Assembly (NCBI GenBank): GCA_016200225.1
Contig: JACQFD010000027.1
Span: forward strand, 1 to 64,000
Direction of reading: 5' to 3'
Source: Planctomycetota bacterium
Lineage (GTDB): Bacteria; Planctomycetota; UBA1135; JACQFD01
Length of the DNA: 64,000 nucleotides
Below the pieces are notes generated by a model. That model had not been told where the DNA came from and ran no database searches. It saw only the letters and a program-made list of their open reading frames with translations. Below, in pieces: positions 34,095 through 44,601 of this stretch; the stretch's first letter is position 1; the number at the start of each line of letters is the position of its first letter. The position numbers and the translations under genes are program-made.

Positions 34095-36884
34095 ATGAAT
34101 GCCGGGAACGCGAAGCCTGACACGGGAAAGCGCACGATTCGCCTCGTCGCGGCGCTCGCCGCGCTCGGCGTGACCGGAATTGTATTAACGATCGCGTATT
34201 CAGTCTTTGTTCAGCGCGGCGCGCGGGATCAACGCAGCCGGTTGACGTTGAAACAGGACAGTCTGAACCACACGTCGAAGGAACTGCAGCGTGCTTTTTG
34301 TGAATATCATGATTCCGGAAAGAATTATCTAAATCTGGAAGATAAACAATGCGTCGTTCCGGATGAGAAAGGCGTCGAAAAGACGACGGCCACGTTCGTC
34401 GAGTTGATTTCCGATCCGGCCGTCTCGGCCGAGGCTCTTTCCAAATTCCAAACGGCGCTGGGCGAAATTCGCCGACTGCACGGCGACGCCGATGCGTGGT
34501 CTCGACAACGAAGAAAAAACCTCGTCGATTATAAGCAATCGAAAGAACGCGTGGCGACTTTGTTTCGCGATCTCGGCGCCAAAGTCGCTACCGCGGTCGG
34601 CACGCTTCGCTTGAATAAGAACAAGAAATTATTACAACTCGACAAGGACGGCGTCGCCGCGAACAGTCCGATCATTCGGGACATACAACAATTCGAGCGC
34701 GCCGAGGTCAACGCGAATTCCGTTCATTATGAAATTCACGAAATGGCGCTGCTTGTCGAACGGCTGCTCGCGACGGACAATCCTGACAATTTAATTGATA
34801 TTAAAGACAATCAACTGAAACCATCGATCGCGCGCCTCGATCGCTGCATGGCGCGGTTCGAATCGAGCGACGGCTCGCTCGCCGAACAGTTACATGCGCT
34901 CGAACTCGAACTCCTCTCGCAGGTTTTTGGTAAAAAACATAAAATCGACGACGAACATCAGACCATCGATGTCGATACCGACGGTTTGTATTCGCTTCAT
35001 AATGAAAATCTTCAATTGGACGTTCAACTGGCAAAACTGAACGACGATCTTGACCGCCAGAACGCCGAGTTTCGAGAGCTACAGAACACGACATATCAAT
35101 TAGTGCAGGCGGCCGATTCTCGAATGATGGCGGCGCTGGACAAGAGCGCGGAATCGGGATTGATGAGCGTCATCGGCGTTTGCGCCGCCGCGTGCGCATG
35201 TTTCATGTTTCTTTCATATAGAATCGCGCGCGCGATCCACAGGCAGGTCCGCACGATCGAAAGCGCGAATCACGATCTCGACATCGCGATGAATCGGGCC
35301 GAGCGCGCGGCAAATGCGAAATCCGAATTCCTCGCCAACATGAGCCACGAATTGCGGACGCCGCTGAACGCGGTGATCGGCATGTCGGGAATTCTTATAG
35401 ATACAAATCTCGACGAAGAACAGCGCGATTTCGCGAATACAATTCAAACGAGCGCGGACGCGCTGCTTTCGTTAATTAACGACATTCTCGATGTCACTAA
35501 AATCGACTCGGGAAAAATGGAACTGGAGCGCGCGCCGTTCGGCATCCGAGAATGTATACAATCCGCGCTCGACGTCGTGGGCGTCCGCGCCCATGAAAAG
35601 GGCCTCGAAATCGCGCTGATCGAAGAAAGCCCGTGTCCGCCTTCGATTGTCGGCGATTTTACGCGCACGCGCCAAATATTACTTAATTTGCTCGGCAACG
35701 CCGTTAAATTTACGGATCGCGGCGAAGTTTTGGTTATATTACAATCCGAAGAATGCGCTCCCGGACGCAGTCGCATCGGGATTTCGATCCGCGACACGGG
35801 AATCGGCATCCCGGCCGATCGCATGGACCGATTATTTAGAACATTTTCGCAGGCGGACGCATCCACGACGCGGTTCTACGGAGGCACCGGACTCGGACTT
35901 TCGATTAGTAAGAAACTTGCCGGACAAATGTCCGGCGACATCGCGGTCGAGAGCGTGCCGGGCAGCGGTTCGACGTTTCGATTCACGCTCGAGGCCGACG
36001 TCGCCAGGATCGAAGCCGCCCGTGTCTCCGCGGATTTATCAGAAATGCGGATTCTTATTATCGACCCCCACGAACCGACGCGGCGTTCGATTGTAAATAT
36101 TCTCGCGCCCCGCGGCGCGGTTTGCGCGGAGTGTTCCTGCGAGACCGATGCGGTCGAATACGCCGGGTCCGCGGCGGCCATCGATTTTATCATTACAAAT
36201 ACGCGCATCGGCTCTCCGAATTGCCGCACTTTCACGGATCGCCTGCGCGCGTTCCCCGGAAGAGAACGCATGCCGATCGTTTATTTATATGATTTGGGTC
36301 AGCGGCGCGACGGTTACGCGGATTCGGACACGTCGGCCGTCGCTACAATTACCCGGCCCGTCAAGGATTCCGTGCTGCTCGCCGCGATCGAGAAGTGGCG
36401 GAGACCCGCTTCCGTTTCGGCCGCCGGCCCCGAGCCGCGTTCGGCGCTTCCGGCCGCAGTCTCCGCGGACGTCGTCCGAAATGTATTATTAACCGACGAT
36501 AATATTGTTAATTTAAAAGTCGGCGCAAAAATGCTCGAAAAACTCGGATTCAAGCCCGATCTCTCCGACTGCGGCGCCGACGCGATCGAGGCCGTGGGCC
36601 TGGAATCTTATGATCTGGTTTTCATGGACATACAAATGCCGGGAATCGACGGCATCGAAACTACAAAACGAATCCGAGCCCTCGACCTGCCGGACGGCCA
36701 GCCGTATATCATAGCAATGACCGCGAACGCGCTCGCGGGCGACCGCGAAATGTGCATCGAATCGGGAATGGACGATTACGTTTCGAAACCCATCCGGATC
36801 GAGGCGCTGAAGGCGGCCATCGAACGCGGCGCGGAAATGTTAACGAAACGGCGCGCGCGGAATACTAACGTTTTGCCGGTGTGA
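34095..36884 (+). CDS. Hybrid sensor histidine kinase with two receiver domains
   Basis: 929 residues. A first membrane helix (~18-38) and a second (~355-375) flank a ~310-residue helical periplasmic domain, compatible with a DAHL-type (double all-alpha) sensor domain. A short linker leads to HisKA with [10 protein letters not shown] (His418), the HATPase (N-box [29 protein letters not shown]), then a first receiver whose acceptor Asp is replaced (Asn702 in FIITNTRIG) and a second, intact receiver with Asp845 (FMDIQMPG) and Lys in YVSKPI. The gene starts 5 nt after the binding-protein gene, so the two form a sensing pair. The 3' end overlaps the convergent kinase gene by 20 bp. Confidence 0.9.
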   Translation: MNAGNAKPDTGKRTIRLVAALAALGVTGIVLTIAYSVFVQRGARDQRSRLTLKQDSLNHTSKELQRAFCEYHDSGKNYLNLEDKQCVVPDEKGVEKTTATFVELISDPAVSAEALSKFQTALGEIRRLHGDADAWSRQRRKNLVDYKQSKERVATLFRDLGAKVATAVGTLRLNKNKKLLQLDKDGVAANSPIIRDIQQFERAEVNANSVHYEIHEMALLVERLLATDNPDNLIDIKDNQLKPSIARLDRCMARFESSDGSLAEQLHALELELLSQVFGKKHKIDDEHQTIDVDTDGLYSLHNENLQLDVQLAKLNDDLDRQNAEFRELQNTTYQLVQAADSRMMAALDKSAESGLMSVIGVCAAACACFMFLSYRIARAIHRQVRTIESANHDLDIAMNRAERAANAKSEFLANMSHELRTPLNAVIGMSGILIDTNLDEEQRDFANTIQTSADALLSLINDILDVTKIDSGKMELERAPFGIRECIQSALDVVGVRAHEKGLEIALIEESPCPPSIVGDFTRTRQILLNLLGNAVKFTDRGEVLVILQSEECAPGRSRIGISIRDTGIGIPADRMDRLFRTFSQADASTTRFYGGTGLGLSISKKLAGQMSGDIAVESVPGSGSTFRFTLEADVARIEAARVSADLSEMRILIIDPHEPTRRSIVNILAPRGAVCAECSCETDAVEYAGSAAAIDFIITNTRIGSPNCRTFTDRLRAFPGRERMPIVYLYDLGQRRDGYADSDTSAVATITRPVKDSVLLAAIEKWRRPASVSAAGPEPRSALPAAVSADVVRNVLLTDDNIVNLKVGAKMLEKLGFKPDLSDCGADAIEAVGLESYDLVFMDIQMPGIDGIETTKRIRALDLPDGQPYIIAMTANALAGDREMCIESGMDDYVSKPIRIEALKAAIERGAEMLTKRRARNTNVLPV

Positions 36885-39800
36885 CGCCTTCGAGCGTGAC
36901 GCCGCGCCACTCGAGCGGAGCATTCGCGCGCAATTCTATATTTTCGCCGATCGAGCCGGGAATGTCCCCCTTCGCGACGAGTTGTCCGTCGAGCAACACG
37001 CGGACGCTGCGCTGATCGGCCTCGATTGAAATTGTAACATCATGAACGCATCCGCGAAGCAGGCCGATCGTGGAACTCGTCTCCGGCTGGGCTATCAATT
37101 GTTCCAATTCGATTTCCGCGCCCTCGGCGCCGCCCGCGCGCAGCAGCGTGAACGAAGGGCCGCGCGACCGGGGATTTGCAAATATTACAGTTCTTCCGAG
37201 AGCGGTGAACGCGCGGCGCGGAGCGTTCGGACCCTCCGTATCGTCGTTCGGAATATAAATATTAAAACTGGCCCGAACGGGACCCTTGAGCGGGACGGGA
37301 ATCGTTAACTTTGCCGCCGGCGCCCGCGCGATGTCGGCCGCCTGCGATTTTCCATCATATAGAATGCCGCGTTTCGCGCGCTCCCAACCGGCGGCCGCGA
37401 ACGCAGCTTTCGTTTCCATGATTTTCGAAATTGTATAATGAATGTCGAGGCGCCCGTCCGCGCCCCGGCGCACTTCGGCGCCCGGAAACGCGGCTCCCGG
37501 ACCGCGGTCGAGTTTGTTCGCTTTTTCTCGCTCCTCGAATTCTTTAATATACTTATCGATCGCGGCCACGCGGGAGTCGTCGGGCGCGAATCCCTGCGCT
37601 TCCTGGCGCGCGCGGTCGAGCCACAGGCGCGCGAGCTGCGATTCGCCGATGCTTTCATAACTTTTCGCGGATTTCAACGCGTCTTCGTAACGACGGTCGC
37701 GGTCGTCGGCCGCGCCCGGACCGGCCGCGCGCATCGCATCGATATCTAATAATGCTATCTCCGCGTCGTTTTCGATTTTCGTCGGCTCCGCGGCCTCCGC
37801 TCCTCCGCGAATGCCTACAAATTCCGCCTGCGCGCGATCGAGTTCGTTCTCGGCCATCCAAAAGACCCCGCGCAGGAAACGATCTTCCGGCGAACTTGAC
37901 AATTCGAGCAATGTAATAATATCCGCGGCCGCGAGCACGGAGAACCTCGCCTCGCCCGCCGTGCCTTCGGTTAACTTAATAATAACTTCGTCGTCGGTCG
38001 AATTCGTCGATACTACCTTTCCCGCGACCGCGCCGCCGGAACGGAGCGTGACTTGAATTTTTTTCCCTTTCTTATTGTCAATATTCAGACGCGCGCGCTC
38101 GCGCAAGTCGATGAGCAGGTCGGCGTAGTGCGCGCGGCGCTCCATTTTATCTTTCACCGGCGCGACTTTCGCGCGCGCGATGCGCGTCCGCCACGCGTCG
38201 CGAACTGTAATATACCGCCTGTCGCGCAACTGCGGCGCCAATTGCGATTCGTGCTCCGCGAACGCGCGATCCGCGACGTCGCGCTCGTGCTGGCGCTCGA
38301 GCGAATGTAATGAACTCGAAAAATCATTAACTATCTTTTCCGGATCGGGCGTTACCTGCTGCGGCCACTCTTCTTTTAAATAATGTTCCTCATCGAGTGC
38401 GCGCGTCGCGATTTCCTCGAACGCCGCCGCGACCGCCGAACGCTGCCCCGCCCGCAAAGCCTCTTCTAACAAATCGTGCTCGCGTCGCAAACGCGCCGCC
38501 AGCCGGCTTTCCGAATCGCGCGCGCTTTCGAGAATGCGCGTGCGCAATTCGTTCATCCGGCGCGTCGCCGGCTCGGCGATCCGCTCGCGCGGGCCATGCG
38601 GCATTTTCAACCAGGCGAGGCCGTCGTCGGTCTCGAATTGTTGTAAAGTATTTTCCGTGAGCGCGAGCGCGGATTTGTAGTGACCCTGTTCGAGCAGAGC
38701 CAGGGATTCATTTTCCCGCGACGATAAGAATCTCGGGAGCGCCTCCATGAGCCGCCCCTCGGCGGCGGCGACGTCCCGCAGAAAATCGGTATTGTATTTT
38801 TCGAGAAGTTTTTGTATTCGCTCCAAGACTTTCGGCGGGAGCAGCTCCGTTTTTTCGGAGAATGGCTCGCGAAACCGCCCCGGAATCGTTTGTTCTAACA
38901 ATTGAGCGCCCTCGGCGAATTGTTTTTCGGCGAGTACTTTCGCGAGATCCTGTTCGCACGCGCGCTCGAGCCCCGCCACGAGCGCGGATAATTGGCTTTC
39001 GACCGAGACCGAAATTTCCATCGCGCGGACGCGGTCTTCGTCCGTGAACGCGCCCGTGCGAAGTAAATTCTGAAGGCGCGACCACCGGTCGGCGAGCGCG
39101 GAAGGCGCCGTGCCGGTCTCTTTTTCGATAATTCTCAATTTTGACGCGACCGCGCGCGCCGCGGCGCTCGGCCCCGCTTCGCCGCCGCCGCCCGCCAGGT
39201 GCGCGACGCCGTACAACAATCCGCCCAATACAATCAATGAGCAAACGCTGATAATAAATGTCCTGACGTGTTTCTTAGCTTTCGGATTGATATCGAATAC
39301 GCTGACGTCGGGTCGCTCGCGCCGCCGCACACGCTCAAGATCGCGCAGGAGATCGTCGGGCGTTTGGTAGCGCCGATTCGGATCCTTCGCTAATAATCTT
39401 CGGATGACGAGCGCGAGATTCTTACTAATCGGCGTGTCGTCGGGAATTTGCGGCGCGAGATTCTTATCGAGCACTTGCGACAAAACGCCCGCGACCGTTT
39501 CCGCGTCGAACGGCGGGCGCCCCGTCGCGGCGTGAAACAGCGTCGCGCCCACCGAATACAAATCGCTGCGCACGTCGGCCGCCGCCGGATCGCGCGCCTG
39601 TTCGGGACTAAAATAATGCGGCGTGCCGAGAATCACGCCGTCTTTTGTAACACTCGAATCGTCGGGTCTGCGCGCGAGCCCGAGATCCGTTAATTTTAAT
39701 GTTCCGTCGCGCGCGATCAGTAGATTCGCCGGCTTGATGTCGCGGTGCACGACGCCGTGGCGGTACGCGTGGTCGAGACCGCGGGCCAATTGTAGTCCGT

Positions 39801-40152
39801 ATTCGAGGACCTCCTCCTCCTCGAGGCGCCCGCGCTCGCGCAACACGGTTTTTAAACTTTTCCCGTCGACGAATTCCATAATAAAATACGGAACGTCCTC
39901 GACTTCGCCCAGATCGAGGCCCTTTACTACATTTGGGTGATCGAGCCGCGCCGAGAGGCGCGCTTCGCGGCGCAAGCGTTCCAAATATAAGCGATTCTTC
40001 GCGAGTTCGCGGCGCAGCACTTTCACGGCCACGAGCCGGCCCATTTGTTCCTGCCGCGCTAAATATACAGTTCCCACCGCGCCGCCGCCGAGCCGTTCGA
40101 GGATCGTCAACCCCGGAAGGACCGGAAATCGTTCGCGCGGAGGATCGGTCAT
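36865..40152 (-). CDS. Large membrane Ser/Thr protein kinase
   Basis: 1095 residues. The kinase domain is N-terminal: glycine loop [10 protein letters not shown] (~21-30), Lys44 (VAVKVL), HRD at 136-138 ([12 protein letters not shown]), DLG in place of DFG at 156-158 and SPEQ in place of APE. One membrane helix (~298-318) puts ~775 residues outside the cytoplasm. These include long helical regions, an SH3/LSm-like module ([14 protein letters not shown] ... ADIITLLEL) and a C-terminal LamG-like beta domain ([10 protein letters not shown] ... [14 protein letters not shown]). The catalytic set looks intact. It follows the pseudo-metallopeptidase gene on the minus strand. Confidence 0.9.
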   Translation of the reverse strand: MTDPPRERFPVLPGLTILERLGGGAVGTVYLARQEQMGRLVAVKVLRRELAKNRLYLERLRREARLSARLDHPNVVKGLDLGEVEDVPYFIMEFVDGKSLKTVLRERGRLEEEEVLEYGLQLARGLDHAYRHGVVHRDIKPANLLIARDGTLKLTDLGLARRPDDSSVTKDGVILGTPHYFSPEQARDPAAADVRSDLYSVGATLFHAATGRPPFDAETVAGVLSQVLDKNLAPQIPDDTPISKNLALVIRRLLAKDPNRRYQTPDDLLRDLERVRRRERPDVSVFDINPKAKKHVRTFIISVCSLIVLGGLLYGVAHLAGGGGEAGPSAAARAVASKLRIIEKETGTAPSALADRWSRLQNLLRTGAFTDEDRVRAMEISVSVESQLSALVAGLERACEQDLAKVLAEKQFAEGAQLLEQTIPGRFREPFSEKTELLPPKVLERIQKLLEKYNTDFLRDVAAAEGRLMEALPRFLSSRENESLALLEQGHYKSALALTENTLQQFETDDGLAWLKMPHGPRERIAEPATRRMNELRTRILESARDSESRLAARLRREHDLLEEALRAGQRSAVAAAFEEIATRALDEEHYLKEEWPQQVTPDPEKIVNDFSSSLHSLERQHERDVADRAFAEHESQLAPQLRDRRYITVRDAWRTRIARAKVAPVKDKMERRAHYADLLIDLRERARLNIDNKKGKKIQVTLRSGGAVAGKVVSTNSTDDEVIIKLTEGTAGEARFSVLAAADIITLLELSSSPEDRFLRGVFWMAENELDRAQAEFVGIRGGAEAAEPTKIENDAEIALLDIDAMRAAGPGAADDRDRRYEDALKSAKSYESIGESQLARLWLDRARQEAQGFAPDDSRVAAIDKYIKEFEEREKANKLDRGPGAAFPGAEVRRGADGRLDIHYTISKIMETKAAFAAAGWERAKRGILYDGKSQAADIARAPAAKLTIPVPLKGPVRASFNIYIPNDDTEGPNAPRRAFTALGRTVIFANPRSRGPSFTLLRAGGAEGAEIELEQLIAQPETSSTIGLLRGCVHDVTISIEADQRSVRVLLDGQLVAKGDIPGSIGENIELRANAPLEWRGVTLEGVTPAKR

Positions 40153-40171
40153 CGAAATTTACAGTTGACGC

Positions 40172-41761
40172 CTATTTTCCGAGCGAAGGCAGCCATCGTT
40201 TAAATTCGATTTCGACGCTCGACGTGTCGAATTTCGCGGCGAGGCCGAGCGCGTCGTCGTGGTGGGATTTTGCATTTCTCGAAATCTCCTCGCGCCCATA
40301 GAGCCTCCAAAGCCTTCGTTGCAATTTATCGACCGATTTCGGATCGCGCGCGTGGAGAAATTCCAGTATTCCCATTCCTTTTTCGATTTCGACGATTTCG
40401 AGTTCGCCGAGCCGTTTGTTAATGAGTTCGACGAACGGGCGCGTTTTTCCGGCGGCGACTCCCGATTTGATATCTTCTTTCCAATTGTATTTTCCGACGA
40501 TCGCCGGACGCTCGATACGCTTGCGGCCGTTGATAACAGTTCCAGAATCCTTTGGAATCTCGCTGCTGCAAAACACCGTGTTGCCGCCCGTCGCGCCGTA
40601 TTCGGAAAGACACGCGATCGCCTCCGTCAGCCACGGCGGCAGAATCGACATTTCGAACGCGTGGCGGCGCGCGAGCACGTGGCCGAGTTGATGATACACG
40701 GCGCCCTCGAACGACGTCCCCGGTTCCGCGATGCAGACGACACGGCCGCACGGCGACGTCACGCCGAAGATTTGTTCATTTCTTAAATGATCGGCGAGCT
40801 GCCTTTCTTTCAATTCCCAAGATTCTTCGATCGCGGCATCGAGCGTTTTAATATATTCATTCTTGTTAGTTACTAATATAATCTCGAGCCGCGACGTTCC
40901 CGGACGCGCAGGCTCCGTCCACGGCGCCGCCGGAACGTTGGCATCCACCGCGCCGCCGCCGCCGTCGCCTCCATAAATGCCGTCAATGTACGCGTGCGCC
41001 GCTTCCGCGCCCACGGCGATGTTTTTTATTAATGATTCTTCGATCGACCCGGAAACGGCGTAGTGTTTTGTAATAACCAATTTCCAAGCGGGCGCGCCGA
41101 CCGTTTTTGCGAGCGAGTCCGAACGTTCGCGATAAATCGCTTCGTCGATGGCGACCCATTCGCCGTTGCTCTTGACGAGCCCTTTCGCCCGTTGCGCCTG
41201 CTCGAACGGCATCCATTGATCGTTAAATTTAACGTAGCCGCGTTCGAGATAATCCTTCTCCACTTTCGTAACCCATTTCCCTTCATACAAAACAAGCCCC
41301 TCCGCTTCCTTGGCGGCTTTTTCGCGGTCGGCGGCGCGCTTTTGTTTTTCCTCGGGCGTCACCCAGTCGTCTCCATCCTTAACATTTCCGAGCGCGCGAT
41401 TCGCGGCTTCGTGTTTGGGATCGAGCGCGACCGCTTTTTGATACATCTCGCGCGTTTCCTTTTTGAAACCGTTTTCGGAGCACCACTTCGCGAGCGTCGC
41501 AAAATCGTCCGCCGTTTTCGACGCGGCTTTTTTATCGTCGAAGATCTCGTCAATCGTCTTTTTGGGAGTAATGCTCTTGACCGTGTCCGCCGCCAGATCG
41601 ATCGTGCCATAACGCGTCTTCACGCGCACGATTTCGGCGTTTTTTAATATTACTTTTCCTTCGATGGTCCGGCCGTCGGTCATTTCGATAATATCGGCGA
41701 ACGCGCCCGCCGCAAACGCGGACAGCAGGACGATGGTGAAGATTATATTTTTAAATCTCAC
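40172..41761 (-). CDS. Secreted peptidase-MA-like protein with broken HExxH (pseudo-metallopeptidase)
   Basis: 529 residues, GTG start overlapping the stop of the sigma-54 activator gene by 4 nt (GTGA). It has a signal peptide (ending AFAD), an SH3/LSm-like module (IIEMTDGRTIEGKVI ... VKSITPKKT, 23-69), a TPR-like pair (KETREMYQKAVALDPKHEAA), repeated short blocks of the form LVxxxGxWV, then a peptidase-MA-like domain: VYHQLGHVLA (357-361) with PPWLTEAIACLSEY ~20 residues later. The third ligand Glu (Glu380) is present, but the catalytic Glu of HExxH is Gln358 (codon CAA; one base from GAA). Hydrolysis is therefore unlikely unless the copy is a variant. Cotranscribed with the kinase downstream. 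Confidence 0.8.
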   Translation of the reverse strand: MRFKNIIFTIVLLSAFAAGAFADIIEMTDGRTIEGKVILKNAEIVRVKTRYGTIDLAADTVKSITPKKTIDEIFDDKKAASKTADDFATLAKWCSENGFKKETREMYQKAVALDPKHEAANRALGNVKDGDDWVTPEEKQKRAADREKAAKEAEGLVLYEGKWVTKVEKDYLERGYVKFNDQWMPFEQAQRAKGLVKSNGEWVAIDEAIYRERSDSLAKTVGAPAWKLVITKHYAVSGSIEESLIKNIAVGAEAAHAYIDGIYGGDGGGGAVDANVPAAPWTEPARPGTSRLEIILVTNKNEYIKTLDAAIEESWELKERQLADHLRNEQIFGVTSPCGRVVCIAEPGTSFEGAVYHQLGHVLARRHAFEMSILPPWLTEAIACLSEYGATGGNTVFCSSEIPKDSGTVINGRKRIERPAIVGKYNWKEDIKSGVAAGKTRPFVELINKRLGELEIVEIEKGMGILEFLHARDPKSVDKLQRRLWRLYGREEISRNAKSHHDDALGLAAKFDTSSVEIEFKRWLPSLGK

Positions 41762-43785
41762 GATTCTCCCGCGCCGGACGGGTCTGAAATATTATATTTA
41801 TCGATTTTCCGCTGCAGCGCGAATCTCGAAATCCCGAGCCGCCGCGCAGCCTGGCTTCTGTTAAAATGCGCGGCGACGAGCGCCGATTTGATCGCGCGCA
41901 CTTCGAGAGCGCGCACGCGGCCCGGAAGCGTCGTTTCGTCCGTCACGGTCTCCGGATCATCGGGCAAATCGGGTTCAAAATCACGGATGCGCTCGGAAAC
42001 GAGATCGGGCGTGACCGTCTCGCCCGCGACCACGACGAGGCGCCGCACTTCGTTTTCGAGTTCGCGCACGTTGCCCGGCCAATCATAAGTAGTAAATAAA
42101 TCGACGACCGCCGGATCGATTTTCTTCGGCGCGAGCCCCGCTTCGCGATTTCTTTCTGTTAAAAACTTCTGCGCCAGCAGCGGAATGTCCTCCTTGCGTT
42201 CGCGCAGCGCCGGGAGCCGGATCGGCAGCACGTTCAATCGATAATACAAATCTTCGCGAAACGATTTATCTTTTACTTTCTGCGCGAGGTCGACTTGCGA
42301 TGCACAAATAATCCGGACGTCGATCGGTATCGAAGTCTCGCCGCCGATCGGCCGGATCTCGCCCTCCTGCAGAACGCGCAACAGCGATTTTTGCATTTCG
42401 TGCGGCATCTCGGCGACCTCGTCCAAAAATAGCGTTCCGCCGTTCGCCAATTCGAACAATCCCTTCTTCGCGCGATGCGCGCCCGTGAACGCGCCGCGCG
42501 CGTGACCAAACAATTCGCTTTCGAGGAGACTCTCCTGAATCGCCGCGCAACTCGCGCTGACGAACGGCCGCTCGCGGCGCGCACTGTTAAAATGAATCGC
42601 GCGCGCGATCAATTCTTTGCCGGTGCCGCTCTCGCCCACAATTAACACTTCGGCATCGGAGCGCACGACGCGGTCGAGCAGCCTGAAAACCGTCCGCATC
42701 GCCGCGCTCTCGCCGACGATCGATCTGTAGTCATAGCGTCCGCGCAAATCGCCGCGCGCGACCGCCGCTTCTTCGATGGCTTTTTCGAGCGCGGCCTCGC
42801 CCTGCTCGACTTTGCTCGCGAGTTCGCGCGCGCGCTGCTCGATCTGGCTGCGCGAATTCGCGAGCGCGTGGTTCGCGAGTTTCAATTCCTCGAACGCGCG
42901 CGCGTTCGAGAGCGCGATGCCGGCCTGATCGGCGAGCGCTTCTAACAAATCGATTTCGTCGTCGCCGAACACGCCTTTTTGTAAACGATTGTCGACGACG
43001 ATCACGCCCTCGGTTTTATCTTTAACACGCAGCGGCACCGCGAGCAGCGACCGGAGTTCGAGATCGACGACCGACCGCGAATCCGAGAATCGTTCGTCGG
43101 ACAGCGCGTCGGATGATACAATTGGCCGGCCGCTTTTTAATACTTCTTCGACGACTTTATGCGAAATCTTCTCCTGCGGATCTGTAACGGCTTCGCGCGC
43201 GAAATTTCGTGCAATCTTAAAATCTAATATTCCGGCCGGATCGCGGAGGACGAGGAATCCGCGCTCGGCGCGCGAAAGCGCGATCGCCGAATCGACGATC
43301 AGCGCGAACAGCGCGTTCGCGTCGCGCTCGGAGTTGATCGCGCGGTTGATCCGCTGCAGAACGAGCAGATTGTCACGTTCGCGTGTGACAACGCTCACAA
43401 ACGTGTCGCCTCCCCCCGCCGGCAGAACCCCGAGTCGCGTGCTCGTTGCCGTGACGTCGGGACGCGTGTCTCCTTCGCCGAACCCAATGCGCGTCTTGCC
43501 GAATTCGATCCAGTCGCCCGGCGACAACGGCGCGCGCTCCACGGTTTCGCCGTTTAGTTTGGTTCCGTTCGCCGAATCATTATCAATAATAAGAAACTCG
43601 GCGCCCACGCGCTCGATCCGCGCATGGTGGCGCGACACCTGCGCGTCGCGCAGGCGAATATGATTATCGAGGGAGCGGCCGATGGAGATGACAGGCAGAT
43701 CGAACTCGACGTTCGTCGTGGTCCCGTCTTCGATGACAGTCAGGCGCATGAGCTGAGATGGAGAAGTTTGGGCGTTTGTATTCAT
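41758..43785 (-). CDS. FHA-GAF sigma-54-dependent transcriptional activator
   Basis: 675 residues from ATG 43785; an upstream TTG-started extension lacks support. Domains: FHA (~25-100: ISIGRSLDN, SRHHARIE, NGTKLNGE), GAF (~135-295), a coiled linker, AAA+ (~350-590) with Walker A GESGTGKE (384-391), GAFTGA (431-436) and Walker B TLFLDE (451-456), and a Fis-type helix-turn-helix at the end (RSQAARRLGISRFALQRKI). The GAFTGA motif that contacts sigma-54 is intact. The FHA domain binds phosphothreonine, so the activator is a plausible target of the Ser/Thr kinase encoded two genes downstream. Confidence 0.9.
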   Translation of the reverse strand: MNTNAQTSPSQLMRLTVIEDGTTTNVEFDLPVISIGRSLDNHIRLRDAQVSRHHARIERVGAEFLIIDNDSANGTKLNGETVERAPLSPGDWIEFGKTRIGFGEGDTRPDVTATSTRLGVLPAGGGDTFVSVVTRERDNLLVLQRINRAINSERDANALFALIVDSAIALSRAERGFLVLRDPAGILDFKIARNFAREAVTDPQEKISHKVVEEVLKSGRPIVSSDALSDERFSDSRSVVDLELRSLLAVPLRVKDKTEGVIVVDNRLQKGVFGDDEIDLLEALADQAGIALSNARAFEELKLANHALANSRSQIEQRARELASKVEQGEAALEKAIEEAAVARGDLRGRYDYRSIVGESAAMRTVFRLLDRVVRSDAEVLIVGESGTGKELIARAIHFNSARRERPFVSASCAAIQESLLESELFGHARGAFTGAHRAKKGLFELANGGTLFLDEVAEMPHEMQKSLLRVLQEGEIRPIGGETSIPIDVRIICASQVDLAQKVKDKSFREDLYYRLNVLPIRLPALRERKEDIPLLAQKFLTERNREAGLAPKKIDPAVVDLFTTYDWPGNVRELENEVRRLVVVAGETVTPDLVSERIRDFEPDLPDDPETVTDETTLPGRVRALEVRAIKSALVAAHFNRSQAARRLGISRFALQRKIDKYNISDPSGAGES

Positions 43786-43869
43786 AGCGGGCGAAAACGC
43801 ACAGGCAACGCAACTCGTGCGCCGGAGTTGAACCTCGATCAAGGCAAGATCCGCCCGTATGGGGCCGAC

Positions 43870-44472
43870 TCACTTCCCTTTGGTCGGACGGGATTCAACG
43901 GCTATCCGCAATTTCTCCATTAATTCGCGTACTTCATCGAATGACATCGTCGGACTTTCCCAATGTCCGACGCCTGGACCCGATGGAAACACACTGATTT
44001 TGTAACGAGTTTGCTCCGCGCCGCCGCTTTCTATAGTGGCAACGCGCCTCGGACTTATTAAATATTCCGGAAACACGGGACCTGCCCACGCGGAAGCCGC
44101 GAGAAAAGGTAATTTACAATAATCCGCGACGCGCGCTCCATTCATGAATACGCAAAAAAACGTCTCGCGATCATTTACATGATCCGGATAACACAACCAC
44201 CATACGCCCGAAAATCGATAAAAATCGCTCTTGTCCGAAAAAGGTTCGCAAATAAACGCGCGGTCCCACGCGAAATCGGTGGCTTCCGTTAATAGAAAGT
44301 GTCCGGGCGGGTCGGATGCGGATTCCATCAATTGACGCAGTCTCTCCGCGGTCCCCGAATCATTAAATATCGGCAGAACGGACACCCACGGATTCGAATA
44401 CATCGCCGCCGCCACACCGAGTGCGACAAGCATGCGCCAGCGTTTCTTTTTCAACCAATCGATGGGTCGCAC
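43870..44472 (-). CDS. Small membrane-anchored protein of unknown function
   Basis: 200 residues, GTG start. A basic N-terminus (DWLKKKRWRM) and one hydrophobic helix (LVALGVAAAMYS) suggest an uncleaved signal anchor with the rest outside. The body has many aromatic residues (RFSGVWWLCYP, FFCVFMNGARV) and ends with a basic tail (RPTKGK). No named family is recognised. It lies 84 nt upstream of the sigma-54 activator gene in the same direction and is divergent from the MEMO gene. Confidence 0.6.
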   Translation of the reverse strand: MRPIDWLKKKRWRMLVALGVAAAMYSNPWVSVLPIFNDSGTAERLRQLMESASDPPGHFLLTEATDFAWDRAFICEPFSDKSDFYRFSGVWWLCYPDHVNDRETFFCVFMNGARVADYCKLPFLAASAWAGPVFPEYLISPRRVATIESGGAEQTRYKISVFPSGPGVGHWESPTMSFDEVRELMEKLRIAVESRPTKGK

Positions 44473-44601
44473 GATCCGATAAGATTAACATTCGACGGGC
44501 TGGCAGGCGACAAAGCGCCGAAGGAGGGATGAAAACCGCGGAAAAATAATGGTTGTCCGCCGCTGTTGGCCCGCAAATCGGCGTATCTTTGGGCGATACC
44601 C
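44473..44601. promoter_or_regulatory. Divergent promoter region between the small anchored protein and MEMO genes
   Basis: The 129-bp gap must hold promoters for both directions. A strong AAGGAGGG (44521-44528) touches an ATG at 44529, too close for normal initiation. A second ATG at 44549 opens an 18-residue frame (44549-44605) whose stop overlaps the MEMO start (ATGA), a possible leader peptide. I cannot assign -35/-10 boxes with confidence. Confidence 0.4.

Noticed and set aside
44521..44549. Strong AAGGAGGG directly followed by ATG and a 6-residue frame
   Set aside because: The ribosome site touches the ATG, leaving no spacer, and the frame has only six codons; not counted as a gene.
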